Positions 16,284-25,276 of a DNA stretch of 35,090 nucleotides are shown piece by piece (the stretch's first letter is position 1; each line of letters opens with the position of its first letter). The stretch is from Candidatus Bathyarchaeota archaeon (GTDB lineage Archaea > Thermoproteota > Bathyarchaeia > 40CM-2-53-6). The notes beneath the pieces were generated by a model. It saw only the letters and a program-made list of their open reading frames with translations. It did no database searches and was not told the origin of the DNA. The stretch is from the NCBI GenBank assembly GCA_005881695.1, contig VBBT01000120.1, forward strand, positions 1 through 35,090, given 5' to 3'. The translations under genes were made by a program, and so were the position numbers.

Positions 16284-19200
16284 ATGAGACTACAGACACC
16301 AGTGATAGTTCTAGTTCTAGCCATAACGATTTTGACAGCTCTACCAGGCGCATATATCAGATCGGTACACGCAGTGGACCAACTAGTTACCCCGACAGCA
16401 TGGTCGCCATTCGGACCCGCTACCGACACGTTGGTCATGCAGTTCTATTCAGACTTCTCCACGACCTTTCAGCATTTCCAGTCGGGAGAAATCGACGTCA
16501 CGGACTGGCCAGCTTTCAACACTAACATACAATGTACTACAACGAACGATCCCAACTGTTACCACACCTTCTCAGACTTCTTCCTAGGGACTCAGACGAC
16601 AGAGTACGGCATCTTCCAGCTTGACATCAACAGCCACCCCGCGCTTTTCGGTGTATCGCAGCTCACTGCGAGGGTCAAACCAGCGGTGAGCCTCGGCACA
16701 CCCACCAGCGGGACTGGATGTACACCGGGCTTCGGTTCAGTGACAGTCACACTTTTCAACACTGAAACCGGCGCAATCGTCACCCGAGACAGTGCCAGCC
16801 TCCCCAGTCTCAACAACATGACTATTTCCGGTCCGCAGACCTTCACCACAATGGACTCAGGGGCTAAGGCAAATGGCACGCCTAACGGCGTCTATGTCTT
16901 TCCCTGCGCATTACAGGGTAGCTACGTAGTCAGCAACAATGTCTTCGCCAACTGTCTGCCCTCAGCCCAGGCCACATGCACAGTCTCAATCGGAAGTAAC
17001 ACAGCAACAACAGTCCAGTTCAACTCTGCATGGAATAGCCCGAGCAACCAGCAGCCGACCGCTGCCGGAGTCGATGTCCGACGGGCGATCCTTCACCTCC
17101 TGAACCGACACCAGTTCACGGCAAGCCAGCCTGCTGGCAACATCATGGCCTGTGACGACGTATTCGCCCCTCCGAGCCAGAAGGTCGGAACAGGCTTTTG
17201 CAACCCCGCTGACGGGCAACCTTTGCCAAGCGACATACTGCAAGCAGACTGTGCGGCTCACGCCGCATGGCTCCCAGCTATAACATGCAACACAGACTAT
17301 GCGAACAGCCACGAGTCCTATCTGTTGAACGACACATCCCTCGGCCCATCGTCGTACTGGTGGGCTAAGCAAGGATCGGCGTTGCCCGCACCAGAGACCG
17401 CAGGATATCCAAGCATCACCGACCTCAGAGCCGCGTGCGACTATCTAATAATTCCAACCAGCGCTGGCGGACCAGGATTCTCGATAACTCCTTCTGGAGC
17501 GACATGCGTAGATGTGGTCCTTGCCGCTGAAGGCACACAGGCACAATTCCCGACCGGCAAGACAAACTACGCCCACCTAGTAACCAGCACACAGGTCGTC
17601 ACTTACATCAGAACCCACAACCCGAGGCGGGACTTCGGCCAGACGATTGCCGACGGTCTGAACTTCCTCTTCGGTACAGCGAACAACGGCGCCAACCTTG
17701 GTGCCGCCCCAACTAACGTACCGTGCGCCATCAACTACGGCTTCAAATCTCCCTCGCCAGGTTGCACAGCACAGTACTACACTATCGGCGATATCGCGTC
17801 AATAATCTTCGGTGACGGGTTCAAGCCTGATGGCTGGGGCCTATACACCGGAGGCTACAACCTCACACCGACCCCTGATCACCTATACGCGCTCGTTCAC
17901 AGCCAGTTCGCAAGCAATGTCTGCGGAGGCCCGGGAGCAGACTTCCCCAACAACTATCGATTCTTCTGCGACCCGCGCTACGACACGTACTCCGCGGCGG
18001 GTGAGTTCGCGATCAATGCCCAGAAGGGCTACGCAGGACTCTGGCAAGCAGCAGTGCAGGGCGTTCTTCAGGCCGCAGGCGCCCCTGTCTTTAGCCGCTA
18101 CGAACAGTTCGTAGCACTAAAGTCGTGGGATTGGCAATCGAACGCTCCTCAACACTCCAGTCTTGCCAACGGCAGAGGCACAGGCTTCGAAGCTGGCTCC
18201 CAAGGCGGGCTCATCTCGTTGCTGAACATGCGATGCAACCCAACAGCAAACGCAGCTGCAGGGACAGCATACAAATGCGGCGGAGGAACATCAGGACTCC
18301 TAAGGAGATCTGAATCCCAAGACACCGACAACCTGAACCCGTTCCAGGCTACTACAGTCTGGGACTTTGACCCGATCCTCGAGATCTGGGACACTATGCT
18401 TCAGCTCAACCCCAACGTAGGACCTGTTGATTCTGTCACCGGACAGGTTACCGAACAATTCGTTGACTGGATGACTAACAGTCATACGCAGAGCTTCAAC
18501 CCAACCGAGGTCTGTACGGCACTTGCGACCGGAATATCGACGGTAGGCTGCACGACCCAGATCTGGCACTTGAGGCCTGACCTCAAGTTCCACGATGGGA
18601 CACCAGTAACCGCAGCCGACATCGTGTTCAGTCTAAAGGCCGCGGACCTTGTTCCTTCAGCCATCTTTGCGCCAAGTGTCGCGAACATGCAGGACGCCAT
18701 AGCCCTCGACTCCAGTACCGTCCAGGTGAAACTGATCCTCCAGAGTCCCTTCTATGAAGGGAACATTGGAGGAGTTCCCATACTACCCGTTAGTAGGTGG
18801 GGACCCCTGTGCACGGGCACAGACGGCAAGCTCGGCGGTGTTGGAAACAGATGCGGAGACATTACCTTCGACCCCATGGCAGCGGGTGACATGATCGGCA
18901 GCGGACCATTCATTTGCAAGAACATCACCACAGGCGTCGTTGGCGGTACATGTAGCCGGAATGCTGATGGAAGTGCCGGCACCATGGTCGTCAGCTTCGG
19001 CGGCTCGATAACACTCAACAGGAACCGCAACTACATGCGATGCTGTGCGGACGTTCCGAACACAAGTCTCCACAAGCTCAGCTGGGCGGACAGGAACAAC
19101 GATGGAATCGTAAACATTCTCGACGTAGCTGACATTGCATTCCACTTCGGACAGGCCGACACCTACTGGAACACAGGCCAGAGCTCGCTGGCTCCCAACG

Positions 19201-19352
19201 TGGGAACGGATCCCGCTGTCGTTGACATCGGAGAAGTTGCCACGGTAGCATTCTATTTCGGAGCCGGAGTACAAACACCGTTTACACCATCTCAGGTCAA
19301 CGCGCTAGATCCGCAGATAGACCCGTACTTCTGTCCAATCGCCGGCTGCTAA
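16284..19352 (+). CDS. Family-5 (peptide-type) ABC substrate-binding protein with a C-terminal dockerin (1022 aa)
   Basis: A signal peptide (cleavage about after VHA, residue 30) is followed by SBP_bac_5/OppA-like motifs in an unusual order. GEIDVTDWP (about 67) and VDVRRAILHLLNR (about 263), normally in the second half of the family, come first. NLNPF, LKFHDGTPVTAADIVFS (about 767), GSGPFICK (about 872) and LNRNRNYMRC, normally in the first half, come last. An extra beta-rich insert lies about residues 120-250. The last about 90 residues are dockerin-like: a good calcium loop DRNNDGIVNILD, and a second repeat whose loop has lost most acidic ligands but keeps the VATVAFYFG helix. There is no lipobox or membrane helix, so docking to a cohesin protein is a plausible way to retain it. 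It lies upstream of importer genes 19662-24212. The substrate (peptide or sugar) cannot be told. Confidence 0.86.
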   Translation: MRLQTPVIVLVLAITILTALPGAYIRSVHAVDQLVTPTAWSPFGPATDTLVMQFYSDFSTTFQHFQSGEIDVTDWPAFNTNIQCTTTNDPNCYHTFSDFFLGTQTTEYGIFQLDINSHPALFGVSQLTARVKPAVSLGTPTSGTGCTPGFGSVTVTLFNTETGAIVTRDSASLPSLNNMTISGPQTFTTMDSGAKANGTPNGVYVFPCALQGSYVVSNNVFANCLPSAQATCTVSIGSNTATTVQFNSAWNSPSNQQPTAAGVDVRRAILHLLNRHQFTASQPAGNIMACDDVFAPPSQKVGTGFCNPADGQPLPSDILQADCAAHAAWLPAITCNTDYANSHESYLLNDTSLGPSSYWWAKQGSALPAPETAGYPSITDLRAACDYLIIPTSAGGPGFSITPSGATCVDVVLAAEGTQAQFPTGKTNYAHLVTSTQVVTYIRTHNPRRDFGQTIADGLNFLFGTANNGANLGAAPTNVPCAINYGFKSPSPGCTAQYYTIGDIASIIFGDGFKPDGWGLYTGGYNLTPTPDHLYALVHSQFASNVCGGPGADFPNNYRFFCDPRYDTYSAAGEFAINAQKGYAGLWQAAVQGVLQAAGAPVFSRYEQFVALKSWDWQSNAPQHSSLANGRGTGFEAGSQGGLISLLNMRCNPTANAAAGTAYKCGGGTSGLLRRSESQDTDNLNPFQATTVWDFDPILEIWDTMLQLNPNVGPVDSVTGQVTEQFVDWMTNSHTQSFNPTEVCTALATGISTVGCTTQIWHLRPDLKFHDGTPVTAADIVFSLKAADLVPSAIFAPSVANMQDAIALDSSTVQVKLILQSPFYEGNIGGVPILPVSRWGPLCTGTDGKLGGVGNRCGDITFDPMAAGDMIGSGPFICKNITTGVVGGTCSRNADGSAGTMVVSFGGSITLNRNRNYMRCCADVPNTSLHKLSWADRNNDGIVNILDVADIAFHFGQADTYWNTGQSSLAPNVGTDPAVVDIGEVATVAFYFGAGVQTPFTPSQVNALDPQIDPYFCPIAGC

Positions 19353-19661
19353 CAGTAACGACTCGGATTCCAACTCCCCCTTTTCTTTTTCTCGAACGTA
19401 TACCCGGAGGGCCAAAGAACACTCTGTTGCGAGAAGATCTCAAAAGCTGACTGCAAATCTCTCCAATTCGGACCTCTAGCCTTGGTGTCGGGTGTCTTCT
19501 TGCAAGAACCTCCAAGAGGTCTTGCAGGCGAGCGTGTCTGATCCGTAGGATCTGCTTACGAGCTTTCAGGAATCTGGGCAAACTAGAAAAGTTGGCGTTT
19601 TCTCACCGCAAAGCTAAATTAGGCTCAGTCGGCTCGTACCGAGAGTAGTAAGGCGTCTGGG
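19353..19661 (+). other. 309-nt gene-free gap with a strong hairpin (19501-19526)
   Basis: No credible gene is seen; the 94-aa minus-strand ORF here overlaps the receptor gene and looks like nothing known. The notable feature is TGCAAGAACCTC-CAA-GAGGTCTTGCA: an 11-bp stem with one bulged A and a CAA loop, not followed by a T-run. It could stabilise the receptor mRNA end, act as a processing site, or limit read-through into the permeases. Confidence 0.55.
19376..19392 (+). terminator. T-rich terminator after the substrate-binding protein
   Basis: CCCCCTTTTCTTTTTCT begins about 24 nt after the stop codon. Pyrimidine/T-rich tracts of this kind end many archaeal transcripts, so the receptor gene may be transcribed apart from the permeases. 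Confidence 0.5.
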
Positions 19662-20693
19662 ATGGGGCTTCGTGGTTACCTTCTGAAGCGCGCGTTCAAC
19701 ACGTTCATATTAATCCTATTTGTTATAACGCTCAACTTTGCAATTTTTCAGTTAATACCCGGGACTCAGGGAGTAATTGCAAATCTTCTCCAGAATCCTA
19801 GGTTGACGGACAAGAGCATAATTGGCAGGTACGAGAATCAGTTTGGTCTCTGTGCATCTTACGATCCTGCCACGCAGCACTGTGTGCTCGCCACAGCCTC
19901 TCAGCGTTTCGGAAAGTACTTTGTCAACATGCTAACTTTCAACTTCGGCGTTTCGTATCAGTCCGGTCATCCAATTCTCGACGACATGATTGGAACTGGG
20001 CGATTATACAACACCCTCCTCTTACTGGGAGTCTCCACTCTGTTCTCACTGTTGATCGGAATATTCATAGGGGTTTTTGTAGCCTCGAGAAGGGGCACTG
20101 CATTCGACACCGGCTGGGTCACCACATCCCTCGTCACATACTCGCTGCCGACGTTCTGGATGGGGCTAATATTCATACTGGTGTTCGCTCAAGACCTTCA
20201 CTGGTTTCCCCCAGGCGGGGTCACTCCGTTTCCCACCGGGGCACCATTACCTCCTTTCCTCCAGCAGATTCCTACAAGGATAGCGCATCTCTTTCTCCCG
20301 GCCCTTGTGTTGACGCTCTATTTTTACGGCGGGCATCTCCTTCTAACCAGAGCAACGATGCTAGAATCCCTGAGCGAAGACTACATTACAACGGCAAGAG
20401 CGAAAGGATTGTCGAATACTAAGGTGCTTTTCAAGCACGCGCTGAAGAACGCGTCCCTCCCCATCGTCACCAATGCCGCCCTTTCCTTCGGAGGCCTTTT
20501 GGGTGGAGCTATCATAACCGAGACCGTCTTCAACTGGGACGGCCTTGGCCACTGGATCTTCAGCGCGATAAGCTACAAGGACTTCCCTGTCATGCAAGCC
20601 ATGTTCTATATCATCGCTCTATGCGTGATCGTTGCCAACTTCATCTCCGACATTTTCCTGGGAGTAATTGACCCTAGGATAAAATACGAGTGA
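19662..20693 (+). CDS. dppB: ABC peptide-type importer permease, DppB/OppB family (343 aa)
   Basis: This is an inner-membrane permease of the peptide/nickel family and the first of four importer genes. TM1 (about residues 10-30, ending NFAIFQLIPGT) is typical of DppB, followed by an extracellular loop and five further helices. The cytoplasmic EAA loop, which contacts the ATPases, reads EDYITTARAKGLSNTKVLFKHALKNA (about 235-260). The C-terminus, LGVIDPRIKYE, is the usual DppB ending. Length is normal for the family. The next gene starts 10 nt after its stop, indicating one transcript. The start at ATG 19662 is chosen because the N-terminal MGLRGYLLKRAFNT is typical of DppB. The symbol marks the family only; the true substrate is unknown. 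Confidence 0.93.
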   Translation: MGLRGYLLKRAFNTFILILFVITLNFAIFQLIPGTQGVIANLLQNPRLTDKSIIGRYENQFGLCASYDPATQHCVLATASQRFGKYFVNMLTFNFGVSYQSGHPILDDMIGTGRLYNTLLLLGVSTLFSLLIGIFIGVFVASRRGTAFDTGWVTTSLVTYSLPTFWMGLIFILVFAQDLHWFPPGGVTPFPTGAPLPPFLQQIPTRIAHLFLPALVLTLYFYGGHLLLTRATMLESLSEDYITTARAKGLSNTKVLFKHALKNASLPIVTNAALSFGGLLGGAIITETVFNWDGLGHWIFSAISYKDFPVMQAMFYIIALCVIVANFISDIFLGVIDPRIKYE

Positions 20694-20703
20694 AAATTTT
20701 CCG

Positions 20704-22119
20704 TTGACTCTGCAAAAGCGAGTGCCGTTTAGGCTTATTAGACTAAAGAATTTTTTCCTTATCCTGGTGAAGAACCGACTGGCGTTTGCCGGCTTAATTC
20801 TTCTCCTTCTCTTCGTTTTTGCAGCAGCTGCAGCCCCCCTGTTAACAAGCAACTACCCGACTGAGAAGGCGGGCGGAAAATTAGCTCCACCATTCTGGGT
20901 ATCTTACATCTACGGCAACGCGAGATATAGTCAGAACGCCCAGTTTGGCTCACTAACCACCTACACTAACACGTCAAGCCTTGGTGTCAGCGTGCAATCC
21001 ACCTCGCTGGGACCCAATGACGTTAACGTCACTGTCCGCTCGGTCGCGGGTGGAACGGTCATCGTTGGAAAAACTCTAGACTATTCATATAGTGCGCCAC
21101 CCTCCGAGATGTTCGGAACCCTCGTCGTAACCCCCTCCTCCTTAAGTCTCGGATCCTCGCAACCACAGGTCGCCGTTTTCTTTGATAGGATTGGCGTCCG
21201 CGAATGGGGGCCTCTCTGGAATGACACGCTAAAACCGGGACTGACATCCCAGACAACAATTCGTTCCACCGACCCAGGCCTGGCCGCGCGGCTCGGCTAC
21301 CAGTCAGGAACGGACCTTGGCCAAATCGTCTTCTCGGCGAAGGGAGCATACCGGTACTTTGTGATGATAAATCTCCCGCCAGGTCAGTTTCAGGCCAGTT
21401 TCCTGATAAAACAGTTCTCCATGAGCTTGTACGGAAACACATATGGGCTGATGGGAACCGACTTTACCGGAGCTGACATATTCAGCCAGTTCGTATACGG
21501 AACCCAGCTCTCTTTGATGGTGGGGCTTATCGCCACGATCATTGGGATCGGGGTCGGATTGATCATTGGGCTTCTGGCCGGGTTTCTCGGAAAGATGGTT
21601 GACGAGGTCTTGATGCGTTTCACTGACATGATGTTGGTCATCCCCAGTCTCCCCTTGCTGATAGTCCTCGCTTCGGTCTTGGGCTCATCGCTCTGGAACA
21701 TCATCCTAATCCTCGGTTTCCTAGGCTGGATGGGTTTTGCCCGCCTGGTCAGGTCCCAGGTTCTTAGTCTGAGGGAGAGACCGTTCATAGAAGCGGCCAA
21801 GGCGTCAGGAGCGGGGACGAGCTACATCCTGGCACGCCACATCTTTCCCAACATAGTCGGGTTAACCTACGTGAACTTGGCACTTTCTGTTCCCGCGGCG
21901 ATAGTGGGAGAAGCTGCGCTAAGCTTCCTTGGACTCGGAGACCAGACAGCTATTACATGGGGAAAGATGCTGGAGTCCGCACGCGAGTCCTTCACCGGCC
22001 TCGCTTGGTGGTGGATCATCCCTCCCGGGCTTGGAATAGCAATGTTATCGCTCTCGTTTATCCTGATCGGCTACTCTCTCGACGAGCTTTTCAACCCGAG
22101 GCTCAGAAGACGCCGGTAG
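20704..22119 (+). CDS. dppC: ABC peptide-type importer permease, DppC/OppC family (471 aa)
   Basis: This is the second permease of the importer. TTG is the likely start, 10 nt after the dppB-like stop. TM1 lies about residues 20-43 and is followed by a long extracellular segment of about 200 residues (to about 240), which makes the protein longer than the roughly 300-aa bacterial DppC; similar insertions occur in other archaeal members. After it come the remaining helices and the EAA loop, FIEAAKASGAGTSYILARHIFPN. The conserved EAALSFLGLG motif and the C-terminal LDELFNPRLRRR end are typical. The large outer segment might contact the dockerin-tagged receptor, which is speculation. Confidence 0.92.
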   Translation: MTLQKRVPFRLIRLKNFFLILVKNRLAFAGLILLLLFVFAAAAAPLLTSNYPTEKAGGKLAPPFWVSYIYGNARYSQNAQFGSLTTYTNTSSLGVSVQSTSLGPNDVNVTVRSVAGGTVIVGKTLDYSYSAPPSEMFGTLVVTPSSLSLGSSQPQVAVFFDRIGVREWGPLWNDTLKPGLTSQTTIRSTDPGLAARLGYQSGTDLGQIVFSAKGAYRYFVMINLPPGQFQASFLIKQFSMSLYGNTYGLMGTDFTGADIFSQFVYGTQLSLMVGLIATIIGIGVGLIIGLLAGFLGKMVDEVLMRFTDMMLVIPSLPLLIVLASVLGSSLWNIILILGFLGWMGFARLVRSQVLSLRERPFIEAAKASGAGTSYILARHIFPNIVGLTYVNLALSVPAAIVGEAALSFLGLGDQTAITWGKMLESARESFTGLAWWWIIPPGLGIAMLSLSFILIGYSLDELFNPRLRRRR

Positions 22120-22225
22120 TCCCTGATCCGGATACTTTCCAGAAAATGTACTCAGCGTGAAGCCACCTCCCAAGACTTATCAGATAGCAGACGATACCCA
22201 CCGAAGTAATAGCGAGAAAAATACT

Positions 22226-23182
22226 ATGCCAGTGCTCAGCGTCGAAGGACTGACAACAAACTACCGAACACTTAGAGGCTGGGTCAAAGCTGCTGAAAAC
22301 GTCAACTTCGACGTTGAGAAAGGACAGGCAGTCGGTGTTGTAGGCGAGTCCGGATGCGGTAAGACCACAGTCGCCCTTTCGATCCTCAAGCTTCTACCTA
22401 GAGGGGGAAAGATTCGACGGGGAAAGATCATTTTTGACGGGACGGATATAGTCCCCTTAAGCGACAAGGAGATGAGAGCAATACGCTGGAAGGGCATCTC
22501 AATAGTTTTCCAGGGTGCAATGAATGCGCTCAATCCCGTCTTCAAAGTTGGTGACCAGATCATAGAAGCGATCAAGACCCATGAACCAGATCTCCCAAAG
22601 TCGGACGCTAGAGCGCGGGCCGAGGGCCTTCTTGAGATGGTGGGCGTCGAACCGTCGCGCATCAACAACTACCCCCATGAGTTCAGCGGCGGGATGAGGC
22701 AGAGAGCCCTCATCGCAATGGCCTTGGCGTCGAACCCGAAGCTTCTCATCGCAGACGAGCCAGGAACTGCGCTAGACGTCATCGTTCAAGCCCAGGTTCT
22801 TCAATTGATGCGGGGTCTTAAGGAGAAACTTGGGCTTTCGATGATGATGATCAGTCATGATCTCTCGATAGTTGCTGAGGTCTGCGAAAAAGTCGTCATC
22901 ATGTATGCGGGTCATGTGGTTGAATATGGAGAGATAGGAGAGATTTTCAAGGAGCCACTGCATCCGTACACGCAGGGGCTTATGGGAGCATTTCCCAGCA
23001 TCAAGGGCAACAAGCAGAAACTCGTCTCTATTCCAGGACAGCCACCCGACCTCCTTAATCCTCCACCAGGATGCCCTTTCTACCCGCGCTGCCCCTATGC
23101 CATGGATGTCTGCAAGACAAAGTTCCCTGAATCGAAGAAGATGGGGTCAGCTGAACACTACGTGTCCTGCTACCTGTATTGA
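22226..23182 (+). CDS. dppD: ABC importer ATPase, DppD/OppD family (318 aa from ATG 22226)
   Basis: This ATPase powers the importer from the cytoplasmic side. I prefer ATG 22226 (MPVLSVEGLTTNYRT), the usual family start; GTG 22157 would add 23 residues without family character. Visible motifs are Walker A GESGCGKTT, Q-loop VFQGAMNALNP, signature FSGGMRQR, Walker B LLIADEPGTALD and the switch histidine in MISHDLS. The C-terminal extension has the oligopeptide-transporter cysteine pattern (GCPFYPRCPYAMDVC, later SC). In at least one bacterial peptide importer this pattern binds an iron-sulfur cluster; whether it does here is unknown. The gap to the preceding gene is about 106 nt, to the next 22 nt. 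Confidence 0.93.
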   Translation: MPVLSVEGLTTNYRTLRGWVKAAENVNFDVEKGQAVGVVGESGCGKTTVALSILKLLPRGGKIRRGKIIFDGTDIVPLSDKEMRAIRWKGISIVFQGAMNALNPVFKVGDQIIEAIKTHEPDLPKSDARARAEGLLEMVGVEPSRINNYPHEFSGGMRQRALIAMALASNPKLLIADEPGTALDVIVQAQVLQLMRGLKEKLGLSMMMISHDLSIVAEVCEKVVIMYAGHVVEYGEIGEIFKEPLHPYTQGLMGAFPSIKGNKQKLVSIPGQPPDLLNPPPGCPFYPRCPYAMDVCKTKFPESKKMGSAEHYVSCYLY

Positions 23183-23204
23183 GGCTCAATAGAGGCAACG
23201 AGAT

Positions 23205-24212
23205 TTGGAAGATAGCATGATAGTATCGGCGCAAGGATTAAAGAAATACTTCCCGATAAAACGAGGATTCTTCACAACCCTATTTTCAGCATCTGACCTA
23301 TTTGTGAAGGCCGTAGACGGAATAGATTTCTACGTGAAAAAAGGCGAGATCTTCGGCCTTGTTGGAGAGAGTGGAAGTGGCAAGACCACAACTGGCCGGT
23401 TATTACTTAGGCTTCAGAGCCCGACCCAGGGCAAGATACTGTACAAGGGCCAAGATATCACCAATCTATCGCCCAAAGAGATGAAGCCGCTTCGGCGAAA
23501 GATGCAGATTATCTTTCAGGACCCGTTTGAGTCACTGGACCCACGGATGACGATAAAGGACATAGTAGCCGAACCGCTGCGGATCCAGAGGGTCACCAGC
23601 GGTGAGGGGGAGTTGGAGGAGAGAGTCAAACAGATTCTGCGAGATGTTGAACTCTTGCCCCCGGAAGAGTTCATGCTAAGGTTTCCCCACGAGATGAGCG
23701 GAGGGCAGAGGCAGAGGGTAGCGGTGGCCCGCGCTTTCGTCTTGGACCCTGATTTCGTTGTGGCAGATGAGCCTGTCTCCATGCTGGATGTCTCCATTAG
23801 AGCAGAGATTCTCAACCTGATGATCAGCCTCGTCCAGAAGAGGGGTGCTTCCTTCCTTTACATCACCCACGACCTTGCCCTTGCCAGGCACATGTGCGAC
23901 CGGATCGCGGTGATGTATCTCGGACGGATCGTAGAGCTGGGCGACGTTGACGCCATCATAAAGATGCCTTTGCATCCGTACACTAAAGCCCTCATCGCGG
24001 CAGTTCCGGTTCCAGACCCGTCCTCGAAGAGGATTGGAGAGGTGATCAGCGGAGAGATTCCAAGCCCCATCTTTCCACCCCCTGGTTGCCACTTTCACAC
24101 TCGATGCCCATACGTCCATACGAGGTGCACCCTCGAAGATCCACCCCTCATCGAGGTTGAGCCGAATCACTGGGTAGCATGCCATCTGGTCGGCAAGTCT
24201 CTCAACAGCTAA
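23205..24212 (+). CDS. dppF: ABC importer ATPase, DppF/OppF family (335 aa)
   Basis: This is the second ATPase of the importer. The start is TTG 23205 or ATG 23217; they differ by four residues. Motifs are Walker A GESGSGKTT, Q-loop IFQDPFESLDPRM (the typical DppF version), signature MSGGQRQR, Walker B FVVADEPVSMLD and switch YITHDLA. The C-terminal oligopeptide region keeps the cysteine pattern (PPGCHFHTRCPYVHTRC, then AC). It is 22 nt after the DppD-like gene and is the last gene of the importer cluster, facing a minus-strand gene. Confidence 0.93.
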   Translation: MEDSMIVSAQGLKKYFPIKRGFFTTLFSASDLFVKAVDGIDFYVKKGEIFGLVGESGSGKTTTGRLLLRLQSPTQGKILYKGQDITNLSPKEMKPLRRKMQIIFQDPFESLDPRMTIKDIVAEPLRIQRVTSGEGELEERVKQILRDVELLPPEEFMLRFPHEMSGGQRQRVAVARAFVLDPDFVVADEPVSMLDVSIRAEILNLMISLVQKRGASFLYITHDLALARHMCDRIAVMYLGRIVELGDVDAIIKMPLHPYTKALIAAVPVPDPSSKRIGEVISGEIPSPIFPPPGCHFHTRCPYVHTRCTLEDPPLIEVEPNHWVACHLVGKSLNS

Positions 24213-24216
24213 CGGC

Positions 24217-24270
24217 AGTAGGAATTTCGGGCCTCATCTCATATCCCGGCGCCCATAGTCAGATCCTACT
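24217..24270. terminator. Weak inverted repeat between convergent genes
   Basis: AGTAGGA and TCCTACT (7-bp arms about 40 nt apart) lie between the ends of the dppF-like gene and the convergent 304-aa gene. No T-run is present, so a terminator role is only possible. Confidence 0.2.
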
Positions 24271-25183
24271 AGGGTAGAAGGCAGTTTCCGGAGATCGTTG
24301 ATGATAAGCTGGACCACGTAATGATTATCCAGTCATAGCCATTTGACAAGCCGATTAGGGGACTGACGCATCTCTCTGGGTCTTTCCCGTCGGACATCAC
24401 CGGAGGAGGTTGCCTCAGATCGTAGGTTGAGTCGCCGTTGGATTCGACATAATTGATCTTGGGATCAGAACTTAGAGTGGAGCCCAGCGAAATGTTTGAC
24501 GTTCCCGATTGAGCGATCGCATCGCCCGCGTCGTACTGGCCGTTGCTGTTTGAATCGTAGACGACCGTCTCGCCTGGATCCCAACGACTATTTCCGTCAG
24601 AATCAACATATTTGAGATTAGAGTCAGAGCTCAAAAGAGTACCGAGCGGAGGAATGTTATTTCCCGCTGCATAAATCACCCTGTCTGGTGTCGAGTACAT
24701 TCCGTTTGAGTCGTTGTCATAGACGATGGTTTCACCAGGGCTCGTGCAGTAGCTTAAGACACAAGACTTGCTGAGGGGCTTCCCCCATTCGCTGAAAAAG
24801 TAGCCGAGAGTGAAAATGTACGCCGGGCAGCAATGCGTTGACTGGACGTATATCGTTCCACTGTCATCCCTGGTGTTTAGAGGGGCATAACCGGGGGAGC
24901 CTACCCAAACGCCGTTCACTGAGTCATAGGTATGATTGTACCAATATCTGCCGCCAGGCACTCCTATCCCAGCTGGAGGCGTAGAATTGGTCATGTATCT
25001 AACGTCGAGTATGTGCAGCTTAACCCGCCAATCGATCACGAGACCCCCGGAATATTGGTTCGATGGAAGGTATTCCAAAAAGAAGAAGACCCCAGCAATG
25101 GTGAGAGCTATAATCGCCACCGCCAGTCTCACCCTCGCATCTCTCAGTCCCCGAGGCTTCCGTTCCTTGAAATCGCGTGTCAT
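24269..25183 (-). CDS. Signal-anchored exported protein with calcium-loop-like repeats (304 aa)
   Basis: I do not recognise the family. A basic N-terminus (MTRDFKERKPRGLRDARVR) precedes one transmembrane or uncleaved signal segment (about 20-41), so the rest is probably outside. The second half has repeated acidic loops that look like calcium sites: DNDSNGMYSTPD, DSDGNSRWDPGE, DSNSNGQYDAGD and ESNGDSTYD, separated by similar YVDS/VVYDSN spacers and repeated LGS/TLLSSD strings. These differ from dockerin loops because no paired helix with VA-FG follows. Two cysteine pairs (HCC; C...YC) occur mid-protein. It lies downstream of and converges on the importer, and diverges from the 331-aa gene. 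A surface role is likely; the function is unknown. Confidence 0.7.
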   Translation of the reverse strand: MTRDFKERKPRGLRDARVRLAVAIIALTIAGVFFFLEYLPSNQYSGGLVIDWRVKLHILDVRYMTNSTPPAGIGVPGGRYWYNHTYDSVNGVWVGSPGYAPLNTRDDSGTIYVQSTHCCPAYIFTLGYFFSEWGKPLSKSCVLSYCTSPGETIVYDNDSNGMYSTPDRVIYAAGNNIPPLGTLLSSDSNLKYVDSDGNSRWDPGETVVYDSNSNGQYDAGDAIAQSGTSNISLGSTLSSDPKINYVESNGDSTYDLRQPPPVMSDGKDPERCVSPLIGLSNGYDWIIITWSSLSSTISGNCLLP

Positions 25184-25276
25184 GAAGTATCCTCCGGGAT
25201 CGACACTATCATTCTTGCTGCGCTTCCTTTAAGAGCATCGTTTGCCAGATAGCTGTCCATCAAACGGAGTCGTGCG
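25184..25276. promoter_or_regulatory. Divergent promoter region
   Basis: The 93 nt between the minus-strand gene at 25183 and the plus-strand gene at 25277 contain one TATA-like CTTTAAGA near 25232. It is about 45-49 nt from both start codons and could serve either strand. Confidence 0.4.

Noticed and set aside
16178-16525. 115-aa plus-strand ORF overlapping the receptor start
   Set aside because: It is a shadow frame over the signal peptide region of the receptor, which has a clear Shine-Dalgarno site and family motifs.
19297-19581. 94-aa minus-strand ORF in the gap before the permeases
   Set aside because: It overlaps the end of the substrate-binding protein gene, covers the hairpin, and has no recognisable domain or start signal.
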